Part shown: in pieces, positions 9,745 through 18,737 of the stretch
Numbering within the stretch: the first letter of the stretch is position 1
Layout of the letters: each line of letters starts with the position of its first letter
Source: Acidimicrobiia bacterium
Lineage (GTDB): Bacteria > Actinomycetota > Acidimicrobiia > Acidimicrobiales > Aldehydirespiratoraceae
Assembly (NCBI GenBank): GCA_022820805.1
Contig: JAJEEV010000025.1
Coordinates: 1-32,514 of the forward strand
Direction: 5' to 3'
DNA length: 32,514 nt
The notes under the pieces: generated by a model
What the model saw: only the letters and a program-made list of their open reading frames with translations
Databases searched by the model: none
What the model was told of the DNA's origin: nothing
Translations under genes and position numbers: made by a program

Positions 9745-10620
9745 ATGACGGCGGAGCACTCGGGCGACCGGCGGAGCCTGGGATGGCTGCTGGCCGGGGT
9801 GGGGATGCTGTCGGTGTCGACCGACTCGCTGTGGGTGCGCCTGTCCCAGGCCGAGGCCGTCGACGTCGCCTTCTGGGTGGCGTGCTGCGCGCTGGTGGTG
9901 TACTCCACGTTCGGGCGGTGGATCGACCGCAGGCCGATCGCGGAGTCGTTGAGGCAGCACCGGCTTCCCCTGGCCGGGGTGGGCGTGCTCGGGTCGGTCA
10001 GCCAACTCAGCTTCATCACCGCGATCACCCAGACCCGGGTGGCCAACGTGGTGGCCATCGTGGCGGCGTCGCCGCTGCTGGCCGCGCTGTGCGCCCGGCT
10101 GTTCCTCGGGGAGCGGGTCACCCGGCGGGTGGCGGTGGCCATCGCGGTGACCATGGCGGGCATCGCGGTGATCGTGTCCAGCTCGCTGGGCCAGCCGACA
10201 CTCAAGGGCGACTTCCTGGCACTGCTGGCGGTGGCCGCGTTCGCCACGAGCCTGACTATCTGGCGGCGCTTCCCCGACGTGAGCCGCCGTGCCGGGTTGT
10301 CGATCAGCGCGGTGGTCATGCTGTCCGCCACCAGCTTCGCGGCGTCGCCGTTCTCGCTGGACACGAGGGCATACCTGGCCATCGCGGCCATGGGGCTGTG
10401 CTTCAATCCACTGGGCCGGCTGGCCCATACCAACTCCCCTCGCTTCGCGCCCGTGTCCGAGGTGGCGCTGTTCACGCCGGTCGAGACCGTGGCCGGGACG
10501 GTGTGGGCCGCCCTGTTCCTGTCGGAGCTTCCCCGCCCGACTGCGGTGGTCGGCGCGGTGGTGGTACTGGCCGGCGTGTTCTACGGCACGATCGCGTCGC
10601 GTCGCCCGGTCCGGTCCTGA
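9745..10620 (+). CDS. EamA/DMT-superfamily transporter
   Basis: This 291-residue inner-membrane protein consists of two EamA repeats of about five helices each, the layout of drug/metabolite exporters such as RhaT- or YdcZ-like proteins. The first half ends with VVAIVAASPLLAALCARLFLGERV, the family's helix 4-5 signature. The second half repeats it with PVETVAGTVWAALFLSELPRP near residue 250. The cargo cannot be predicted. The start is fixed by the TAGCGT element 6 nt upstream; no Shine-Dalgarno is present. The gene appears to be a single transcription unit ending at a strong hairpin at 10626-10670. Confidence 0.85.
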   Translation: MTAEHSGDRRSLGWLLAGVGMLSVSTDSLWVRLSQAEAVDVAFWVACCALVVYSTFGRWIDRRPIAESLRQHRLPLAGVGVLGSVSQLSFITAITQTRVANVVAIVAASPLLAALCARLFLGERVTRRVAVAIAVTMAGIAVIVSSSLGQPTLKGDFLALLAVAAFATSLTIWRRFPDVSRRAGLSISAVVMLSATSFAASPFSLDTRAYLAIAAMGLCFNPLGRLAHTNSPRFAPVSEVALFTPVETVAGTVWAALFLSELPRPTAVVGAVVVLAGVFYGTIASRRPVRS

Positions 10621-10625
10621 GCCGG

Positions 10626-10670
10626 ATTGGCAGCGGAGAGCGCCGCTTCAGTAGCGCTGCGCTCGCCAAT
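10626..10670 (+). terminator. Composite stem-loop after the EamA gene
   Basis: Three nested stems are visible: outer ATTGGC/GCCAAT, middle GAGCGC/GCGCTC and inner CGCT/AGCG around TCAGT. A short TTT follows. It lies between the EamA stop and the dtd promoter and is the best intrinsic terminator candidate in the window. Confidence 0.5.
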
Positions 10671-10681
10671 TTCTCGGCCTC

Positions 10682-10687
10682 TAGGCT
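10682..10687 (+). promoter_or_regulatory. -10 element of dtd (leaderless)
   Basis: TAGGCT ends 6 nt before the GTG start at 10694. The identical hexamer and spacing occur before yajC. Confidence 0.55.
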
Positions 10688-10693
10688 GGCCGG

Positions 10694-11131
10694 GTGAGGG
10701 CTCTGGTCCAGCGGGCCGCCGAGGCCCGGGTGCGGGTGGGCGGCGAGGTTGTCGGCGAGATCGGTGCGGGGCTGTGCTGCCTGGTGGGCGTCACCCACGG
10801 CGACGACCGGGACGCGGCCCTCAAGCTGGCGTCCAAGCTGTGGCACCTGCGCATCTTCGCCGATGAGAAGGGGCACATGAACCGGTCGGTGGCCGACACC
10901 ACCGGCGAGGTGCTGGTGATCAGCCAGTTCACCCTGTACGGCGACACCCGCAAGGGGCGCCGGCCGTCGTTCATCGCCGCGGCCGCCCCCGACGAGGCCA
11001 ACCGGCTGATCGAGGAACTCGTGTCCGAGTTGCGCCGCCTGGGCGCCACCGTGGCCACCGGATCCTTCGGGGCCGACATGGCGGTCGAGCTGGTCAACGA
11101 CGGCCCGGTCACGTTGATGCTCGAGGTCTGA
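10694..11131 (+). CDS. dtd: D-aminoacyl-tRNA deacylase
   Basis: Dtd removes D-amino acids, and glycine wrongly attached to tRNA-Ala, from tRNA in the cytoplasm. The protein has 145 residues, the normal length. Both active-site signatures are intact: SQFTL at 77-81 and the cross-subunit Gly-Pro motif in NDGPVT (G137-P138), and the enzyme is a homodimer in other species. The N-terminus [15 protein letters not shown] matches the family exactly from the GTG at 10694, which has no ribosome binding site but has a -10 element 6 nt upstream. It appears to be monocistronic: the next gene has its own promoter within the 57-bp gap. Confidence 0.95.
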   Translation: MRALVQRAAEARVRVGGEVVGEIGAGLCCLVGVTHGDDRDAALKLASKLWHLRIFADEKGHMNRSVADTTGEVLVISQFTLYGDTRKGRRPSFIAAAAPDEANRLIEELVSELRRLGATVATGSFGADMAVELVNDGPVTLMLEV

Positions 11132-11149
11132 GGCCGATCGGTGCGGATC

Positions 11150-11155
11150 TAGTAT
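11150..11155 (+). promoter_or_regulatory. -10 element of the molybdenum oxidoreductase gene
   Basis: TAGTAT, 33 nt before the ATG at 11189. A transcript starting near 11162 would have a leader of about 26 nt including GAGAGG. Confidence 0.45.
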
Positions 11156-11188
11156 CGAGACCTTGTTCAAGCCGTGACGAGAGGCAGC

Positions 11189-13390
11189 ATGTCGGACGAG
11201 CGCAGCATTCACATCCGGACTTGCCCGCTGTGCGAGGCGATGTGCGGTCTGGAGGTCCACCACGCCGGAGGCGAGGTCAAGCTGATCCGTCCCAACCGAG
11301 CCGATGTGTGGTCCAAGGGCTACATATGCCCCAAGGGCACCACGCTCGGGCACCTTCACACCGATCCCGACCGGTTGCGGGTTCCGCTGGTGCGCAACCC
11401 GGCGGGAGACTTCGTGGAGGCCGGCTGGGACGACGCCTTCGCACGATGCGCCGAGCTCATCGGAAGGGTGCGCGACGAGCACGGAATCGAGGCCATAACC
11501 GCATACGTGGGCAACCCGGCCGCCCACAACTACTCCATCAGCCGCTATGTGGGGCTGTTCATGGGCCTCGCCGGGTTGCCGGTCATCTACTCGGCCGGGA
11601 CCGTGGACCAGTGGCCCAAGAACGTGGTCTGCCATCTCATGTACGGCCAGGCCTGGCGCATCCCCGCGCCCGACATCGAGCGCACCGACTTCCTGGTCGT
11701 GCAGGGGGCCAATCCCCATGCCAGCCAGGGCAGCCTGCTGGCCCACGCCGACGTGCCCGCAGCCCTCGACCGGATCCGCGAGCGGGGCAAGGTGGTGGTC
11801 ATCGACCCCCGCCGCACCGGCACGGTCAAGCACGCGAGCCAATGGCTGCCGGTGAGGCCGGGCACCGACGCCCTGCTGCAGCTCGCAGTGGTCAACGTGC
11901 TGTTCGCGGACGGCCTCGTGCGCCTGGGGCACCTCAGCGAACGCCTCAAGGGAGTCGACGAGGTCCGCCGCATCGCGTCCGGCTTCCCGCCCGAGCGAGT
12001 GGCGGACGCCTGCGGCACCACACCAGGGTTGATCCGGACGCTGGCGCGCGAGTTCGCGGCGGCCGAGCGGGCCGCCTGGTACGCCCGCATCGGCACCTGC
12101 AACCAGGAGTTCGGCACCCTGGCGTCGTGGCTGCCCGACGTGATCTGCGCCCTCACCGGCAACCTCGACTCCGTGGGCGGCCTGATGTGGGCCAAGCCTG
12201 TGGCGGTGTCCGCGGCCCAGCAGGAGTGGGGCTCGCCCAAGGGCTTCGGCCGCCGGCACAGCCGGGTGCGGGGCGCGCCCGAGGCTCTGGGACAGTTCCC
12301 GGTGTCGTGCATGGCCGAGGAGATCGACACGCCCGGACCGGGCCAGGTGAGGGCGCTGGTGGTGATCTGCGGCAATCCGGTGATCTCGGCGCCCGACGCC
12401 GGCCGCCTCGACGCCGCCCTGCCGCAGCTCGATGCCATGATCTCGCTCGACAATGCCCTCAACGAGACCTCGCGTCACGCCGACGTGATCCTGCCCGGCC
12501 TCTCGGCGCTGGAGCAGCCCCACTGTGACGAACTGCTGTGGGGGTGGGCGACCCGCTCGGCCGCCAAGTGGTCGCCGCCGCTGTTCCCGCCCGCCGACGA
12601 CCGGCCCCACGAGTGGGAGATCCTGCTCCGCTTGGGCGCCATCTGCGCGGGGATCCCTCCGGACACCGATGCGGCCGCCATCGACGACGGGTACTTCTCG
12701 AACATCGCCGCGCTCTCGGGGGCGGATCCGAAGGTGGCCCTGGCCGCCAGCCCCGAACCCGGTCCCGAGCGCCTCAATGATCTCGCCATCCGCACCGGTC
12801 CCTGGGGCGACCGTTACGGCGAGAACCCCGACGGCCTGAACCTGGAGAAGCTCAAGGAGCATCCCGACGGCGTCGACTACGGCCCGATGGTGCCCCGCAT
12901 CGACGAGATCGTGCTGCACCCCGACGGCAAGGTCGACCTGGCCCCCGACCACATCACCGCCGACATCGGCCGTGTCGTCGAGCGGCTGGACCGCCCCGCC
13001 GAGCCGCTGGTGCTCACCAGCCGCCGCCACCTGCGCTCCAACAACTCCTGGATGCACAACGTGAGGGTGCTGGTCAGCGGCAGGGACCGCTGCACGCTGC
13101 TCATCCACCCCGAAGACGCCGCGGCCCGCGGTGTCGCCGACGGGGACCTTGCGGTGGTGTCGTCCTCCAACGGCACCGTCGAGGTTCCGGCCGAGGTCAG
13201 CGACGAGATGATGCCCGGGGTGGTGTCGCTGCCCCACGGGTGGGGCCACGACAAGCCGGGCACTCGCCTGTCGGTGGCCCGCGAGCACGCCGGGATCAAC
13301 AACAACCTGCTGGCCCCGCCCGAGTTCGTGGACGTGCCCTCTGGCAACGCGGCCGTGAACGGCATCCCCGTCGAAGTCGCCCCGGCCTGA
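11189..13390 (+). CDS. Molybdopterin-dependent oxidoreductase, DMSO reductase family
   Basis: This 733-residue catalytic subunit would use a bis-molybdopterin guanine dinucleotide cofactor. The N-terminal [4Fe-4S] domain has C12, C15, C19 and C47 (CPLCEAMC and ICPKG). The molybdopterin-binding core runs to about 560, and a molydop_binding C-terminal domain starts near 600 (LVLTSRRHLRSNNSWMHN). In the molybdenum-ligand region the sequence reads YSAGTVDQWPKN, with no Cys or Sec, so a serine or threonine ligand is likely. No signal peptide is seen, so it is cytoplasmic. The ATG at 11189 is preferred over a GTG five codons earlier because of GAGAGG just upstream. No electron-transfer subunit lies nearby; an SDR gene follows after 7 bp. 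The substrate is unknown; it resembles actinobacterial formate-dehydrogenase-like proteins. Confidence 0.85.
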   Translation: MSDERSIHIRTCPLCEAMCGLEVHHAGGEVKLIRPNRADVWSKGYICPKGTTLGHLHTDPDRLRVPLVRNPAGDFVEAGWDDAFARCAELIGRVRDEHGIEAITAYVGNPAAHNYSISRYVGLFMGLAGLPVIYSAGTVDQWPKNVVCHLMYGQAWRIPAPDIERTDFLVVQGANPHASQGSLLAHADVPAALDRIRERGKVVVIDPRRTGTVKHASQWLPVRPGTDALLQLAVVNVLFADGLVRLGHLSERLKGVDEVRRIASGFPPERVADACGTTPGLIRTLAREFAAAERAAWYARIGTCNQEFGTLASWLPDVICALTGNLDSVGGLMWAKPVAVSAAQQEWGSPKGFGRRHSRVRGAPEALGQFPVSCMAEEIDTPGPGQVRALVVICGNPVISAPDAGRLDAALPQLDAMISLDNALNETSRHADVILPGLSALEQPHCDELLWGWATRSAAKWSPPLFPPADDRPHEWEILLRLGAICAGIPPDTDAAAIDDGYFSNIAALSGADPKVALAASPEPGPERLNDLAIRTGPWGDRYGENPDGLNLEKLKEHPDGVDYGPMVPRIDEIVLHPDGKVDLAPDHITADIGRVVERLDRPAEPLVLTSRRHLRSNNSWMHNVRVLVSGRDRCTLLIHPEDAAARGVADGDLAVVSSSNGTVEVPAEVSDEMMPGVVSLPHGWGHDKPGTRLSVAREHAGINNNLLAPPEFVDVPSGNAAVNGIPVEVAPA

Positions 13391-13397
13391 CGAGACG

Positions 13398-14297
13398 ATG
13401 GACATGAGTCCCGATCCGGTTCGCATCGAAGGCGCGGTGGCGGTGGTCACGGGCGGGGCCAGCGGCATCGGCAAGGGCATCACCAGGGCGCTGCTGCGCC
13501 GTGGGGCGCGGGTGGTGATCGCCGACATCGAGGAGCCCGTACTCGAGCAGGCGGTGGGGGAGCTGTCACCGCTGGGACCGGTCGAGGGCGTGCGCACCGA
13601 CGTGAGCGACGAGGACTCCGTCACCGCGCTGGCCGACCATGTGTTCTCGACCCACGGCCGGTGCAACCTGCTGTTCTGCAACGCGGGGGTCACCTCCGGC
13701 GGCGGCGGCAAGCCCTGGCAGCAGGAGCCCAACGACTGGCGATGGTGCTTCGGCGTCAACGTGTTCGGGGTGGCCATCTGCACCTGGGCGTTCGTTCCCC
13801 GCATGATCGCCGGCGGCGAGCCGGGCCAGGTCGTCGTCACGTCCTCGGGCGACGGCGGGTTCGCGCCGGTGCCGACCGCCTCGGTGTACGCGTCGTCCAA
13901 GGCCGCGGCCAGCTGCTTCACCGAGGCGCTCAACGCCAATCTCATCAGCGAGGGCACCGACCTGCGGGCATCGGTCTTCTACCCGTCGGGCGGGATGATG
14001 GACACCGGCCTGTTCAACGCCCAGCGCAACCGGCCCGAGCACCTGCAGCGAGTGGGGGAGGGCACCGGGCGCAAGAGCCTCACCTTCGACGAGTTGAAGG
14101 CGCTCGTCGCCGAGATGCGGGGCACCGAGCCCGAGGTGGCCGACCTCGACGAGCTAGGGGAGTTCGTGCTCGACGGCGTGGCCGAGCGTCGCTACATCAT
14201 TGCCAGGGATCTGGACGACACCGAGGAGCTGCTGCACGCCCGGGCCGAGGCCATCGGCCGGGCCGAGATGCCCCGCGGCCACGACCTCGCCACCTGA
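13398..14297 (+). CDS. SDR-family NAD(P)-dependent oxidoreductase
   Basis: This 299-residue classical short-chain dehydrogenase/reductase has the cofactor motif TGGASGIG near residues 16-23, the acidic residue DIEE after strand 2 (NAD preference likely), NAG near 93, a Ser in VVTSSGD and the catalytic YASSK. The C-terminal extension after about 230 is longer than in minimal SDRs and is acidic. The gene starts 7 bp after the molybdenum oxidoreductase and is almost surely co-transcribed with it, suggesting both act on one pathway. An ATG two codons later is an equal start candidate. The substrate is unknown. Confidence 0.85.
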   Translation: MDMSPDPVRIEGAVAVVTGGASGIGKGITRALLRRGARVVIADIEEPVLEQAVGELSPLGPVEGVRTDVSDEDSVTALADHVFSTHGRCNLLFCNAGVTSGGGGKPWQQEPNDWRWCFGVNVFGVAICTWAFVPRMIAGGEPGQVVVTSSGDGGFAPVPTASVYASSKAAASCFTEALNANLISEGTDLRASVFYPSGGMMDTGLFNAQRNRPEHLQRVGEGTGRKSLTFDELKALVAEMRGTEPEVADLDELGEFVLDGVAERRYIIARDLDDTEELLHARAEAIGRAEMPRGHDLAT

Positions 14298-14329
14298 TCC
14301 CGACCCGGTCACGGTTCGCTCCCGTGCTT

Positions 14330-14344
14330 GCGCCGGAGTGGCGC
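14330..14344. terminator. Hairpin between convergent SDR and acetoacetate-decarboxylase-like genes
   Basis: GCGCC and GGCGC pair around a GGAGT loop in the 65-bp space between two convergent genes. It could act on both strands, but no T-tract is present. The neighbouring bases belong to the short repeat at 14341-14365. Confidence 0.3.
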
Positions 14345-14365
14345 GCCTATCCGCTCGGCCTCTCA
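14341..14365 (-). repeat. Short repeat family II, copy 1 (inverted)
   Basis: Read on the minus strand this begins with the TGA stop codon of the decarboxylase-like gene and continues AGAGGCCGAGCGGATAGG, then CGCGC. It matches the copy at 28027-28051 at 22 of 25 positions. Other copies are at 21818-21842 and 30254-30273. Confidence 0.6.
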
Positions 14366-15127
14366 GTCGGCGCGGGGGCCGCCACGGGTTCCGGGCCAGC
14401 GCGAGGCGCCGATCGTGTCGGCGTGGGGCCAGAAGGCGTCCGGGTCCAGCGGACCGGCATTGGTGATGCTGCGGTCCTTGGCCTGGTGGGTCACCAGCCG
14501 TGCCGTCAGCTGCTCGCGGATGGGCAGGTAGCGGGCGATCGGGTCCCAGGGGCTGTCCAGGAGCTTCAACTCGCCCTCGATGCTCTCGATGTGACGCTGC
14601 TCGAAGGTTGAGCACACGTCCACGACGTGGGGCGGGAAGTCGTACTGACCGGCGGCCCCGCCGATGGCCCGCGAGTACTTGATCCACCATTCGTGGTCGG
14701 TGACGTCCCCGCCGGCGGGATCGACCGGGCCGGTCACGTCGCCGCTGAACTCGACGAAGGTGTAGCCCTGATGCGTGGCCCGGGCGGCCACGTGGTCGCC
14801 GATCCGGTAGTAGTCGATGTCGCACAGGAACTTGGGCTGGCCGTTCGTCTCGTGGCTGATGGAGACGGCCGCCTCCTGGTCGATGCCCATGCCCAGGTTG
14901 TAGAGGCCCTCGGTCCCCTGCCAGGACGCCGGGACCTTGATGCTGATGCCGTACTCCGGCTCGGAGAGGATGGGCACGCAGTAGACGCCCACGGTCACCA
15001 CCGGCTCGCCCGGAACCAGTCCGGGTGGCAGCAGCTGCGCGACTCCGGCGGGGTCGGTCCGGTAGGTCACAACCAGCTTCGGCCATCCGGCCACCTCGCC
15101 GGGACGGCTCATGGGGGTGTCGGTCAC
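14363..15127 (-). CDS. Acetoacetate decarboxylase-family protein
   Basis: This 254-residue protein belongs to the acetoacetate decarboxylase (ADC) superfamily. Recognisable features are the N-terminal YRTDPAGVAQLLPPGLVP and the central ILSEPEYGISIKVPA, followed by strands of the double-psi barrel-like fold. Classical members use a lysine Schiff base, whereas many actinobacterial relatives are hydratases or aldolases of other substrates; I cannot fix the catalytic residue here. The GTG at 15127 is chosen because AGGAGA lies 4 nt upstream and a TACGCT -10 lies about 28 nt upstream; longer frames run across that promoter. It is divergent from an acyl-CoA dehydrogenase, suggesting a shared fatty-acid or steroid-like degradation role (inference). 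Confidence 0.8.
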   Translation of the reverse strand: MTDTPMSRPGEVAGWPKLVVTYRTDPAGVAQLLPPGLVPGEPVVTVGVYCVPILSEPEYGISIKVPASWQGTEGLYNLGMGIDQEAAVSISHETNGQPKFLCDIDYYRIGDHVAARATHQGYTFVEFSGDVTGPVDPAGGDVTDHEWWIKYSRAIGGAAGQYDFPPHVVDVCSTFEQRHIESIEGELKLLDSPWDPIARYLPIREQLTARLVTHQAKDRSITNAGPLDPDAFWPHADTIGASRWPGTRGGPRAD

Positions 15128-15154
15128 GCTGTCTCCTGTCGCCGGGGAAGGCTC

Positions 15155-15160
15155 AGCGTA
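15155..15160 (-). promoter_or_regulatory. -10 element of the acetoacetate-decarboxylase-like gene
   Basis: TACGCT on the minus strand. Transcription would begin near 15148, leaving about 20 nt of leader with AGGAGA. The same hexamer precedes the MFS gene. The 86-bp divergent region 15128-15213 shows no clear -10 for the rightward gene. Confidence 0.4.
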
Positions 15161-15213
15161 TTGGAACCGCACCACTCCGGCAGACTGGTGGTTGCGATCA
15201 GTGAGGAGCATCC

Positions 15214-16452
<1,239 letters not shown>

Positions 16453-16484
16453 GCCGGAGACACCCTGATGTCAGGAGGAGCAAG

Positions 16485-17267
16485 ATGACAGGCGACCGTG
16501 ACCGGTTGTTCGACCTCGAGGGCAAGGTGGTGGCCATCACCGGAGGCAGCCGCGGGCTCGGTCGTGAGATGGCCGCAGCGTTCGCCCACCGGGGCGCTCG
16601 GGTGGCCATCGCCAGCCGCAAGCGCGACGTGTGCGAGGCCGCGGCAGCCGAGATCGCGGCCGCCTCGGGCTCCGAGGTGATCGGCCTGGGACTGCATGTG
16701 GGCCGATGGGACCAGTGCGAGCCCTTCGTGGCTGAGGTCGCCGACCGGCTCGGACCCATCGACGTGCTGATCAACAACGCCGGCAGCTCGCCCCTGTACC
16801 CCTCGCTGGCCGAGGTCTCCGAGCGGCTGTTCGACAGCGTGGTCGCCCTGAACATGAAGGGCCCGTTCCGGCTGTGCGCGCTGGTCGGCGACCAGATGAA
16901 GTCCCGGGATGCGGAGGGCAGCATCATCAACGTGTCGAGCATCGCCGCGGTGCAGCCCAGCGCGGTCGAGGTGCCCTACGGCATGGCCAAAGCGGGACTC
17001 AACAACCTGACCCTGGCCCTGGCCCACATGCTCGGGCCCAAGATCCGGGTCAACTGCATCATGCCCGGACCGTTCCTGACCGACATCGCCAAGGCCTGGG
17101 ATCTCGAGGACTTCGCCCGGACGGCCCGCCAGCGCATACCGCTGGGTCGCGGCGGCCAGCCCGACGAGATAGTCGGCACGGCCCTCTACCTGGCGTCGCC
17201 GGCCGCCAGCTACACCACCGGAGCCGTCATCAAGGTGGATGGCGGCCTGGCCTGGTCCCCGGCCTGA
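16485..17267 (+). CDS. SDR-family oxidoreductase
   Basis: This 260-residue classical short-chain dehydrogenase/reductase has the cofactor motif TGGSRGLG near residues 18-25, followed by ASRKRD after strand 2, which favours NADPH. NNAG, the catalytic Ser in NVSSIA, the YGMAK Tyr-Lys pair and the C-terminal GAVIKVDGGLAW are also present. It has a strong AGGAGG 6 nt before the ATG. It probably shares a transcript with the acyl-CoA dehydrogenase and may act on the corresponding 3-oxo or hydroxy-acyl compound. The actual substrate cannot be named. Confidence 0.9.
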   Translation: MTGDRDRLFDLEGKVVAITGGSRGLGREMAAAFAHRGARVAIASRKRDVCEAAAAEIAAASGSEVIGLGLHVGRWDQCEPFVAEVADRLGPIDVLINNAGSSPLYPSLAEVSERLFDSVVALNMKGPFRLCALVGDQMKSRDAEGSIINVSSIAAVQPSAVEVPYGMAKAGLNNLTLALAHMLGPKIRVNCIMPGPFLTDIAKAWDLEDFARTARQRIPLGRGGQPDEIVGTALYLASPAASYTTGAVIKVDGGLAWSPA

Positions 17268-17283
17268 TTCCGGCGAGCCGACC

Positions 17284-17289
17284 TATCCT
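17284..17289 (+). promoter_or_regulatory. -10 element of the 17296 gene (leaderless)
   Basis: TATCCT ends 6 nt before the GTG at 17296. This placement decides the start codon of that gene against an earlier in-frame start inside the SDR gene. Confidence 0.5.
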
Positions 17290-17295
17290 GCGGTC

Positions 17296-17856
17296 GTGAC
17301 CCAGGAACCGGCCGCGGGCGACGAGGCGCGGCTCGCCGGCGCGGCGGCCGCCGGTGCGGCGCCCAGCGATGCCGAGGTGCGGGACAGGCTCCCCGACGAC
17401 CTCGACGCGTCCGGATACGTGGGCCCGTACCTGTTCCCGAACAACAGCAGGCGCCGCATCGCCGGCGTGCTCTACCTGCTGATCGGAGCAGCCGCCGTGG
17501 TGGTGCCGCTGGCCGTCGGTGAGGACGCGGTGCTGGTCAACGGCGGGTTCATGGCCGGCGGCATCGGCCTGATCGGTTTCGGTCTGTACTGCCTGCAGGC
17601 CGGCTGGAACCTGGCCGTGGACGAGAACGACGCGCTGGTATCGGCCACCCGGGAGGTCGGCTTCCCGGTCGGCCACGCTTCGGCCCAGCTCGCGTGGCGG
17701 GGCCTGCGCAGCCGGCCCACATGGCGCATCCTGCTGTACTCGAACGAGCCGTCCCCATCGAACCGGGGCCTCGTGCTGGTGGACGGGGTGGACGGCACGG
17801 TGGTGGGATGCTTCGTGGAGGACAACCCCGAGGACTGGACCGGTCTCGACGCCTGA
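17296..17856 (+). CDS. Hypothetical two-helix membrane protein
   Basis: I do not recognise this 186-residue protein. It has an Ala/Asp-rich N-terminal tail of about 50 residues, two predicted membrane helices (about 55-75 and 82-104, the second Gly-rich: GGFMAGGIGLIGFGLYCL), and a soluble C-terminal part with WRILLYSNEPSPSNRGLVLV, likely strands of a small beta domain on the cytoplasmic side. The GTG at 17296 is chosen for the TATCCT element 6 nt upstream; the open frame reaches back into the SDR gene. It stands alone before the phosphatidylinositol mannoside cluster and is separated from it by 167 bp containing a strong hairpin. Confidence 0.75.
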   Translation: MTQEPAAGDEARLAGAAAAGAAPSDAEVRDRLPDDLDASGYVGPYLFPNNSRRRIAGVLYLLIGAAAVVVPLAVGEDAVLVNGGFMAGGIGLIGFGLYCLQAGWNLAVDENDALVSATREVGFPVGHASAQLAWRGLRSRPTWRILLYSNEPSPSNRGLVLVDGVDGTVVGCFVEDNPEDWTGLDA

Positions 17857-17945
17857 GTGCCCCGCCAGCGGCACCGCGACCCCCCCAGGCGGGGGATGCG
17901 GGTGTTCGACTTGCGAGCGAGTAGGGCGAGGCCCGTGCGAGCAAG

Positions 17946-17966
17946 CGGACGCCCGCAGCGTCCGCC
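17946..17966 (+). terminator. 8-bp hairpin upstream of pgsA
   Basis: GCGGACGC and GCGTCCGC pair perfectly around a CCGCA loop. A second GC hairpin of CCCCC and GGGGG lies at 17881-17895. Both fall in the gene-free stretch 17857-18023. Neither has a T-tract. They probably separate the hypothetical gene from the pgsA transcript. Confidence 0.4.
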
Positions 17967-17990
17967 GGGGGCACGCTGCAGCAAGCTGGT

Positions 17991-17996
17991 AGCGTG
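17991..17996 (+). promoter_or_regulatory. -10 element of pgsA
   Basis: TAGCGT, 27 nt before the ATG at 18024. Transcription starting near 18003 would leave about 21 nt of leader carrying GGGAG (18013-18017). Confidence 0.45.
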
Positions 17997-18023
17997 AGGC
18001 TGCAGCCGCGACGGGAGCGCGCA

Positions 18024-18731
18024 ATGTTCGACGGAAACTGGCGTCAGGCGGTCGACCGGGGGCTCATACCGATCGGTGTGTCGCTGCGCCGCACCGGCGT
18101 GACCGCCGACATGGTCACCATCACCGGCATCGTCATGGCCTCCGGTGCGGCCTTCGCCATCGCCACCGGCCACCTGCGGCTGGGGTTCCTGCTGCTGGTC
18201 CTTACCGGCATCCCCGACGCCCTCGACGGGGCGGTGGCCAAGGCTTCGGGCATGTCCTCGCAGCGGGGCGCCTTCTTCGACTCCGTGTCGGACCGGCTCA
18301 CCGACGCCCTGCTCTTCGGCGGCCTCGCCTGGTACCTGTCGGACACCGAGCCGGGTCACATCATGATGCTGCCGGTGGCGGTGATGAGCCTGGCGATGCT
18401 CGTCTCGTACCAGCGGGCCAAGGCGGAATCGCTCGGCTACGACGCCAAGGGCGGCATCATGGAGCGGGCCGAGCGGTTCATCGTGCTCGGCTTCGGCCTG
18501 CTGTTCAACGAACTGCTCATCTGGACGCTGTGGCTGATGCTGGCGCTCACCGCGGTGACTGCCGTCCAGCGATTCATCAAGGTATGGAGGCAGGCGTCGG
18601 AGGACCGTCCGGTGCGCTCTCGCTCACGCCGCCGGTTCCGCCGTTCCCGGGAGACCAGGGTGAGCCGTCGAGGAGCCGACACCGCCCGGCGCGCCAGGAC
18701 GCGCACCCGCCCTCCGGCCGACCCCGCCTGA
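18024..18731 (+). CDS. pgsA: CDP-alcohol phosphatidyltransferase, probable phosphatidylinositol phosphate synthase
   Basis: This membrane enzyme would join CDP-diacylglycerol and inositol phosphate, the first step toward phosphatidylinositol and its mannosides. The CDP-alcohol phosphotransferase signature is at D65-x2-D68-G69-x2-A72-K73-x8-G82-x3-D86-x3-D90. All four aspartates and both glycines are in place, but the usual Arg after Ala is Lys73. Five to six membrane helices span about 14-195, and a very basic tail follows (about 195-235). The ATG at 18024 is supported by GGGAG 6 nt upstream; an earlier GTG overlaps the -10 element. The order pgsA-patA-pimA is that of Mycobacterium, which is the main reason for the specific name. 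Confidence 0.87.
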   Translation: MFDGNWRQAVDRGLIPIGVSLRRTGVTADMVTITGIVMASGAAFAIATGHLRLGFLLLVLTGIPDALDGAVAKASGMSSQRGAFFDSVSDRLTDALLFGGLAWYLSDTEPGHIMMLPVAVMSLAMLVSYQRAKAESLGYDAKGGIMERAERFIVLGFGLLFNELLIWTLWLMLALTAVTAVQRFIKVWRQASEDRPVRSRSRRRFRRSRETRVSRRGADTARRARTRTRPPADPA

Positions 18732-18737
18732 GTCTCG

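Noticed and set aside
10472..13957. Very long open frame (over 1,100 codons) on the minus strand
   Set aside because: It lies opposite dtd, the molybdenum oxidoreductase and the SDR, all with clear motifs. Its His/Arg/Gly/Asp-rich translation has no domain. High GC makes such antisense frames common.
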